Shown: in pieces, positions 6,988-11,311 of the stretch
Layout of the letters: the number at the start of each line of letters is the position of its first letter
How positions within the stretch are numbered: position 1 is the first letter of the stretch
The notes under the pieces: model-generated
Told to the model about the DNA's origin: nothing
The model's database searches: none
The model's input: the letters and a program-made list of their open reading frames with translations, nothing else
Assembly (NCBI GenBank): GCA_018262875.1
Contig: JADFDL010000027.1
Location: 1-11,311 of the forward strand
Length of the DNA stretch: 11,311 nt
Direction of reading: 5' to 3'
Origin: Rhodocyclaceae bacterium
GTDB lineage: Bacteria; Pseudomonadota; Gammaproteobacteria; Burkholderiales; Rhodocyclaceae
Program-made: the position numbers and the translations under genes

Positions 6988-7911
6988 ATGAACAGAGACC
7001 GCCTCCCCGCCCTCGATCCGCTGAAAGGCTTCGACGCCGCCGCGCGCCATCTCAGCTTCACCAAGGCCGCGGCGGAACTGTTCCTCACCCAGTCGGCCAT
7101 CAGCCGGCAGATCCAGACGCTGGAGGAGCAGCTCGGCGTGAAGCTCTTCCGCCGCCAAGCGCGCCGCCTCAGCCTGACGCCGGAAGGCGCGGTACTGCAG
7201 CGCGCGGTGGCGGAGACGCTCGACCGCCTCACCGAGGTCTGCGCCGGACTGAAAGCGCCGCAGCGGCGCCCGCGCGTGAATCTCTCGGCGGCGGTCGGCA
7301 TCGCCTCGCTGTGGCTGGTGCCGCGGCTGGACGCCTTCCAGGAAATCGAGCCCGACGTCGACGTGCGGCTCTCCGCCGACAACCGTATGGTGGACCTGGA
7401 GCGCGAGGACATCGATCTCGCCCTGCGCTACATCCACCCCGATGCCGCGCCGCCGGACGCCTGTCTGCTGTTCGAGGAAATCGTCTTTCCGGTGGCGGCG
7501 CCGAAGCTCGCCGCCAGGCTGCCTGCCGTGCTCAAGGCGGAAGACCTGGCCAGGCTGACGCTGCTGGCCTACGACGACGGCCGCAAGGCGCCCTGGCTCA
7601 CCTGGGAACCCTGGCTTATCGGTCTCGGCCTCGCCCAGGCACGGCCCAAGGCCGTGCTCGCATTCAACCAGTACGACCAGCTCATCCGCGCCGCCGTGGA
7701 CGGCCGCGGCATCGCGCTGGGGCGCGGCCCGCTGGTGGCGCAACTGATTGCCGAAAAAAAACTCAGGCCGCTGGGCCAATCGCGCCAGCGGGTCGCCACA
7801 CGCGCCTACTTCCTGGTGCGCGCGCCCAAACCCGCGCGGCGCGAAGTGGAACGCTTCGCGGACTGGCTGCTGGCGGAGGCGAAGAAGACGGAACGCGAAG
7901 CGAACGCATGA
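6988..7911 (+). CDS. LysR-type transcriptional regulator, GcvA-like
   Basis: A 307-residue DNA-binding regulator. The N-terminal winged helix-turn-helix (about residues 8-66) includes HLSFTKAAAELFLTQSAISRQ followed by TLEEQLGVKLFRR, the classic LysR family pattern and close to the GcvA/AmpR branch. The effector-binding domain runs from about 92 to 295, with NLSAAVGIASLWLVPRLDAF at its start and a typical segment AAVDGRGIALGRGPLVAQL near its end. The co-inducer cannot be inferred. The ATG at 6988 lacks a clear Shine-Dalgarno sequence, but it gives the standard short leader MNRDRLPALDPLKGFDAAAR; an ATG at 6975 is out of frame. The gene is divergent from DUF2917 and converges on the phosphatidyltransferase gene. 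Its likely targets are itself and DUF2917, through the dyad at 6944-6968. Confidence 0.93.
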   Translation: MNRDRLPALDPLKGFDAAARHLSFTKAAAELFLTQSAISRQIQTLEEQLGVKLFRRQARRLSLTPEGAVLQRAVAETLDRLTEVCAGLKAPQRRPRVNLSAAVGIASLWLVPRLDAFQEIEPDVDVRLSADNRMVDLEREDIDLALRYIHPDAAPPDACLLFEEIVFPVAAPKLAARLPAVLKAEDLARLTLLAYDDGRKAPWLTWEPWLIGLGLAQARPKAVLAFNQYDQLIRAAVDGRGIALGRGPLVAQLIAEKKLRPLGQSRQRVATRAYFLVRAPKPARREVERFADWLLAEAKKTEREANA

Positions 7912-7978
7912 GACAGACTACCGACGGGAATGACGTTTCGCCGTATCCCGGAGACTGACTTTCGGCAGATATCCGAAT

Positions 7979-8527
7979 TCAGTCGCGCTGCCCCTCCTCG
8001 ACCGCCTTCCTCCGCCAGATCCAGACGTAGTGGACGCCGGAGACGAGCACCGAGGTGAACACCAGGATGAACAGCGGCATCAGCCAGGCATCGGCCTCGA
8101 CCAGTTGCGCGGCCTGCGCCATGACCAGCGAGATCACGCCGAATTCGAGGAAGGTGTTGGCCTTGGAGAGGCGCGTCGGCGCCATCTCGATGCGGCCGAT
8201 GACGAAGCGGTAGGCGACGGCGCCGGCGACGATGACGGCGTCGCGCATGACGATCACCACCGCCAGCCAGATCGGCAGCAGGCCCTGCGCCGCCATCAGA
8301 ATGGCGACAATCATCATGGTCATCTTGTCGGCGACGGGGTCGAGCACGGCGCCGAGCTGCGACATCTGGTTGAAACGCCGTGCGATGAAGCCGTCCACCC
8401 AGTCGCCGACGGCGGCGACGACGAAGACGGCGAAGGCCAGCGTGTAGTCGTGGTCGAGCAGCAGGAATGCCACCACCGGAATCAGCAGCACCCGACCAAT
8501 GGTGATGATGTTTGGAAGCGTGAACAT
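7979..8527 (-). CDS. CDP-alcohol phosphatidyltransferase family protein (PgsA-like)
   Basis: A 182-residue integral membrane enzyme that transfers a phosphatidyl group from CDP-diacylglycerol to an alcohol; glycerol-3-phosphate, giving phosphatidylglycerol phosphate, is the likeliest acceptor. The full catalytic signature DxxDGxxARx8GxxxDxxxD is present: D42, D45, G46, A49, R50, G59, D63 and D67, with all metal and nucleotide ligands intact. About five to six hydrophobic helices follow the family plan, starting with LPNIITIGRVLLIPVVAFLL. The length matches PgsA (about 180-190), but a cardiolipin-synthase-type paralogue cannot be excluded, so no symbol is given. Its ATG at 8527 has no obvious Shine-Dalgarno sequence. 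It is divergent from hisG across 77 nt and ends 67 nt from the converging LysR gene. Confidence 0.9.
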   Translation of the reverse strand: MFTLPNIITIGRVLLIPVVAFLLLDHDYTLAFAVFVVAAVGDWVDGFIARRFNQMSQLGAVLDPVADKMTMMIVAILMAAQGLLPIWLAVVIVMRDAVIVAGAVAYRFVIGRIEMAPTRLSKANTFLEFGVISLVMAQAAQLVEADAWLMPLFILVFTSVLVSGVHYVWIWRRKAVEEGQRD

Positions 8528-8604
8528 GGCGGAGAAATGATGCCCTGAGACGCGCCGCCATGCAACGGTGATAGGATTCGCCGATTCGACACGGAGACCG
8601 CGCC

Positions 8605-9489
8605 ATGAGTGAAAACAGCCCCCGCCTGCGCCTCGGCATCCCCAAGGGCAGCCTGCAGGAGACCACCCAGAAGCTGTTCCAGCGCGCCGGCTACGACCTG
8701 CGCATTTCCGGCCGCTCGTACTACCCGGACATCGACGACCCGGAAATCGAATGCATCCTCATCCGCCCACAGGAGATGGCGCGCTACGTCGCCCAGGGCG
8801 TGCTCGACTGCGCCATCACCGGCCTCGACTGGGTGCTGGAAACCGGCGCCGACGTCGAGGAACTGGCCGACCTGCGCGCGCCCTGGCCGAACTATGGCAC
8901 GGTGCGCTGGGTGATGGCCTCGAAGGAAGGCTCGCCCTTCGACAGCGTGAAGGACCTCGAGGGCCGCCAGATCGCCACCGAGGCGGTCGGCATGACGAAG
9001 CGCTTTCTCGCCGAACACAGTGTTTCCGCCAGCGTCGAGTTCTCCTGGGGCGCCACCGAGGTCAAGCCGCCTATCCTTGCCGACGCCATCGTCGACGTCT
9101 CCGAGACCGGCTCCTCGCTGCGCGCCAACCAGTTGCGCGTGATGCACGTCGTGCTGGAGAGCACGCCGCGCTTCATCGCCAACCGCGACGCGGTGAAGGA
9201 TGCCTGGAAGCACGCCAAGATCGAGCGCATGCTGATGCTGCTCAAGGGCGCTATCGCCGCCGCCACGCGCGTGCTGCTGGCGATGAACGTACCGAAGGAC
9301 CGCGTGGCCACCGTGCTCGAAATCCTGCCCGCGCTGGCGACGCCGACGGTGTCCACCCTCTCCGATCCGGACTGGGTGGATCTCAGTACGGTAGTCGCCG
9401 AAAAGCAGGTGCGCGAACTGATCCCCAAGCTCTACGAAGCCGGCGCGCGCGGCATCATCGAGCTGCCGATCAACAAGATCATCGAGTAG
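8605..9489 (+). CDS. hisG: ATP phosphoribosyltransferase, long form with regulatory domain
   Basis: Catalyses the first, committed step of histidine synthesis, joining ATP and PRPP to give phosphoribosyl-ATP. The 294 residues match the long (HisG-L) class: a two-lobe catalytic part with LRLGIPKGSLQE (8-19), the PRPP-binding loop DVSETGSSLRAN (164-175), and a C-terminal ACT-like histidine-binding regulatory domain (about 217-294) ending RGIIELPINKIIE. The long form is feedback-inhibited through its own domain and does not need HisZ, unlike the short HisG common in betaproteobacteria. No other his gene is nearby. GGAG at 8593-8596 is 8 nt before the ATG. The EAL/HDOD gene follows 68 nt downstream in the same direction and may be co-transcribed. 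Identification is secure. Confidence 0.96.
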   Translation: MSENSPRLRLGIPKGSLQETTQKLFQRAGYDLRISGRSYYPDIDDPEIECILIRPQEMARYVAQGVLDCAITGLDWVLETGADVEELADLRAPWPNYGTVRWVMASKEGSPFDSVKDLEGRQIATEAVGMTKRFLAEHSVSASVEFSWGATEVKPPILADAIVDVSETGSSLRANQLRVMHVVLESTPRFIANRDAVKDAWKHAKIERMLMLLKGAIAAATRVLLAMNVPKDRVATVLEILPALATPTVSTLSDPDWVDLSTVVAEKQVRELIPKLYEAGARGIIELPINKIIE

Positions 9490-9545
9490 TGGGCGGATAT
9501 CGCATCCGGTTCGCAATAACAGCGCAGGGTTGCGGCATGGCGGCA

Positions 9546-9551
9546 AGGGAG
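9546..9551 (+). promoter_or_regulatory. Ribosome binding site favouring the GTG start at 9558
   Basis: AGGGAG lies 6 nt before the GTG at 9558, which yields the natural N-terminus MFGKLLELFGG. The in-frame ATG at 9537 has a weaker site (AGGG at 9526-9529) and would add seven residues. Confidence 0.55.
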
Positions 9552-9557
9552 AAAACG

Positions 9558-10943
9558 GTGTTTGGCAAACTGCTTGAATTATTCGGCGGCGGAAACAAGG
9601 CGACGCCCCGCACGGAAGCGCCTTCCGATTTCGAACGTCTCAACGAGGTCGCGCCCCTCAAGGCAAAGGCGTCCGACGCCGGCACGGACAGACGCAGCTT
9701 CGTCTGCCGCGAGGCGATCCTCGACCGGCAGGAGAAAATCGCCGGTTACGAGTTCTCCCTGTCCGAACGCCTGCAGTCCAGACTGCACGAAAAAAGCCAG
9801 CTTCTGCACCGGGTTTACGACGACGCGCTGCTGCGAAATCTCGCGCTTCACGACATTCATGCCCTGCTCGGCAGCCGCATCGCTTTCGTGCATCTCTCCC
9901 CGGCTTCGCTTCTCAACCCGCTCATCGATCGACTGTCTCCCGCAAACACGATGCTGGTGCTCGACACCGGCGACATCACTGACTTGCCGCCGGAACTGGC
10001 CGAGGCGATGGCCAATCACAGGCATCGCGGGGTAAAGGTCGGCTGGCTGTTGCGTACGCCGAAGACGCCGATCTCTCCGCTCATCGCCGACGCCGACATG
10101 TTGCAGATCGATGCCCTCGCCTTTGACGGGCTGCAAATCCGCACCCTGATGCGCGACCTTCCCGGAAAGCGCTCGGCGGGACTGCCGAAAACCCTCTTTG
10201 TCGCCTGCAACCTGCTCACCTTCGACGACTTCAACCTCTGCTTCAACGGCGGCTTCGACTACTTCCAGGGCCCCTTCGTCGCCAGCCGGGAGAACTGGCG
10301 GGCGCCGAAGAGCGATGTCGACCGGCTTCACTTCATCGCGTTGCTCAACATGGTGCGCCAGGGGGCGGAATACGACGCCATCGCCGATCATATGCGCCAG
10401 GAGCCGGTCATGACCTTCAAGCTCCTGCGCTACCTCAACTCGCCGCTGCTCGGCCTGCAGCAGAAGATCACCTCGGTCTCGCAGGCGCTGCTCATCATCG
10501 GCCGCGACAAGTTCTATCGCTGGCTGTCGCTGCTCCTGTTCAGCGTGCGCGACCAGGGATACCAGGAGCGCATTCTGGCCGAACAGGCCCTGACGCGAGG
10601 ACGTTTTCTCGAAGGACTTGCCGGCCAGGGCGATATACCGCCCGCTGCCAACGACCTGTTCCTGCTCGGCCTGTTTTCCCTTCTCGACCTGCTGCTCGGT
10701 CAGCCGCTGTCCGGGATCGTGACGCGCATCCAACTGCCCGAGCCGGTCAAGGACGCCCTGCTCGGTGGAAACTCGGCCTGGCGCGACGCACTCGATCTGG
10801 TGATAGCCTACGAGAGCGGAGATGAAACCCGGCTGAACGAAGCCGCCGCGCGCTGCCGGCTCGATGCCGGCCAGGTGACCGAGGCTGCCCTCGAAGCACT
10901 GGGCTGGACGAGGGAAATCACCTCGATGCAGGATGAGGGCTGA
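9558..10943 (+). CDS. Degenerate EAL plus HDOD domain signalling protein (YuxH/CdgJ-like)
   Basis: A 461-residue cytoplasmic protein with two domains. Residues about 48-245 follow the EAL-type fold of the YuxH family: the opening VCREAILDRQEKIAGYEFSL, the strand FVHLSP (110-115) and the closing GGFDYFQGPF (231-240). The catalytic motifs of c-di-GMP phosphodiesterases are absent: there is no E-A/L-L motif, no metal-binding DDFG, and no conserved Glu before the final strand. Hydrolysis is therefore unlikely, and a binding or scaffold role is inferred. Residues about 255-455 are an HDOD domain, with RLHFIALLNMVRQGAEY, then VMTFKLLRYLNSP and ITSVSQALLIIGRDKFYRWL. HDOD lacks the HD metal residues and is found in regulators of motility and stress. 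The start is GTG 9558 (461 aa) or ATG 9537 (468 aa). It lies 68 nt after hisG. Confidence 0.88.
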   Translation: MFGKLLELFGGGNKATPRTEAPSDFERLNEVAPLKAKASDAGTDRRSFVCREAILDRQEKIAGYEFSLSERLQSRLHEKSQLLHRVYDDALLRNLALHDIHALLGSRIAFVHLSPASLLNPLIDRLSPANTMLVLDTGDITDLPPELAEAMANHRHRGVKVGWLLRTPKTPISPLIADADMLQIDALAFDGLQIRTLMRDLPGKRSAGLPKTLFVACNLLTFDDFNLCFNGGFDYFQGPFVASRENWRAPKSDVDRLHFIALLNMVRQGAEYDAIADHMRQEPVMTFKLLRYLNSPLLGLQQKITSVSQALLIIGRDKFYRWLSLLLFSVRDQGYQERILAEQALTRGRFLEGLAGQGDIPPAANDLFLLGLFSLLDLLLGQPLSGIVTRIQLPEPVKDALLGGNSAWRDALDLVIAYESGDETRLNEAAARCRLDAGQVTEAALEALGWTREITSMQDEG

Positions 10944-10960
10944 TTTAAGTCATTGTTAAG
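10944..10960 (+). promoter_or_regulatory. Putative OmpR-family response-regulator box TTTAAG-N5-GTTAAG
   Basis: Two TTAAG half sites lie 11 bp apart (one helical turn) immediately after the EAL/HDOD stop codon and 49 nt before the cytochrome b561 start. The layout resembles the PmrA/QseB-type box YTTAAK-N5-YTTAAK, with one mismatch (G for Y at the start of the second half). No such regulator is encoded in the window. This is a pattern match by eye. Confidence 0.45.
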
Positions 10961-10997
10961 GATGCGGGCGCAGCATTTGGCGCATCGGCCATCCTTA
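10957..10997 (+). repeat. Inverted repeat in the cytochrome b561 leader
   Basis: TAAGGATG (10957-10964) is the exact reverse complement of CATCCTTA (10990-10997), with 25 nt between them. The left arm could instead pair as GATGCG (10961-10966) with CGCATC (10981-10986). The right arm touches the first base of the Shine-Dalgarno sequence AGGAAG (10997-11002). If it lies within the transcript, the two pairings exclude each other. It may equally be a protein-binding dyad. Confidence 0.45.
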
Positions 10998-11008
10998 GGA
11001 AGAACGCC

Positions 11009-11311
11009 ATGTCCATGAAAAATGACAACCACCGCTATGGCGCAGTGTCGAGAGCCCTGCACTGGGGCATTGCCGCCCTGGCCATCGCGGCCATCGTCTT
11101 CGTCGAGATCCACAGCCTGTTTCCGAAAGGCAGCGAGCCACGCAAGGCGGTTGTGGGCGTGCACATCCAGCTCGGCCTGCTGCTGTTCGGCCTGACCTGG
11201 CTGCGGCTGGCCTGGCGTTCGGCCAACCCGCCGCCGGCGATCGTCCCGGCACCGCGGGAATGGGAAGCCCGCCTGGCGACGGTCATGCACGTGGCGTTCT
11301 ACGCAGCGATG
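11009..11311 (+). CDS. Cytochrome b561, N-terminal part (3' end outside window)
   Basis: The first 101 residues of a di-haem b-type cytochrome of the bacterial b561 (CybB/YodB) family, inner-membrane proteins that pass electrons between quinone and other redox partners, including superoxide. Visible are the N-terminal YGAVSRALHWGIAAL with H18 at the entry to helix 1, a second helix starting VVGVHIQLGLLLFGLTWLRLAW with H52, and H94 in the segment LATVMHVAFYAAM that starts helix 3; these histidines are the conserved ligand-type positions of the family. The frame is open to the last base. Family members are about 175-190 residues long, so roughly half is missing. AGGAAG lies 6 nt before the ATG at 11009. 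The leader carries a possible response-regulator box and an inverted repeat. Confidence 0.93.
   Translation, partial: MSMKNDNHRYGAVSRALHWGIAALAIAAIVFVEIHSLFPKGSEPRKAVVGVHIQLGLLLFGLTWLRLAWRSANPPPAIVPAPREWEARLATVMHVAFYAAM

Noticed and set aside
7925..7950. Possible terminator between the converging LysR and phosphatidyltransferase genes
   Set aside because: The pairing is only 5 bp with a 16-nt loop and no T tract next to it; too weak to annotate as a terminator.
8751..9536. Upstream in-frame extension of the EAL/HDOD protein across hisG
   Set aside because: The extension is Arg-rich out-of-frame hisG sequence; the domain-bearing part begins at 9537 or 9558, where ribosome binding sites exist.
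8482..9546. A 354-residue minus-strand frame opposite hisG
   Set aside because: It is a shadow of hisG with biased composition and overlaps the true start of the phosphatidyltransferase gene.
9579..10733. A 384-residue minus-strand frame opposite the EAL/HDOD gene
   Set aside because: The opposite strand encodes recognisable EAL-like and HDOD domains; this frame has no family features.

Overview
The window reads as a stretch of ordinary chromosome from a GC-rich betaproteobacterium, most likely in or near the Rhodocyclales. This rests on the protein sequence style (Mdh, AcnB, the GcvA-like LysR regulator, DUF2917) and the gene order mdh / CitE-like / acnB. It is recognition from memory, not a database result. 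No tRNA, rRNA, CRISPR array, transposase or phage gene was seen.

Left part (1-4384): a co-directional TCA-cycle run on the + strand. It holds the 3' two thirds of malate dehydrogenase (cut by the window edge), a CitE-like HpcH/HpaI-family lyase, and aconitase B, closed by a perfect hairpin terminator. A four-copy heptamer repeat carries the ribosome binding site of the lyase. Middle-left (4403-6020): an orphan membrane-anchored PAS-PAS histidine kinase whose two ends lie beside diverged direct copies of the same terminator module (37/49 identical, ungapped).

Middle (6035-7911): a small two-helix membrane protein on the - strand, then a divergent pair made of a DUF2917 gene (-) and a LysR-type regulator (+). 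A perfect 7-bp dyad in their shared intergenic region overlaps the predicted -35 box of the DUF2917 gene. The 235 bases between the small membrane gene and the DUF2917 gene (6290-6524) hold a 16-base near-palindrome and no convincing gene.

Right part (7979-11311): a CDP-alcohol phosphatidyltransferase (-) divergent from a long-form ATP phosphoribosyltransferase (hisG, +), a degenerate EAL plus HDOD signalling protein (+), and the start of a cytochrome b561 gene (+), cut by the window edge. The short leader of the b561 gene contains a direct repeat resembling a PmrA/QseB-type response-regulator box and an inverted repeat that reaches its Shine-Dalgarno sequence.

Functionally the window mixes central carbon metabolism, histidine and phospholipid synthesis, and several unlinked signalling proteins. 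No clear new multi-gene system is visible. The best leads are regulatory: the DUF2917/LysR divergon, the terminator-flanked kinase and the b561 leader.
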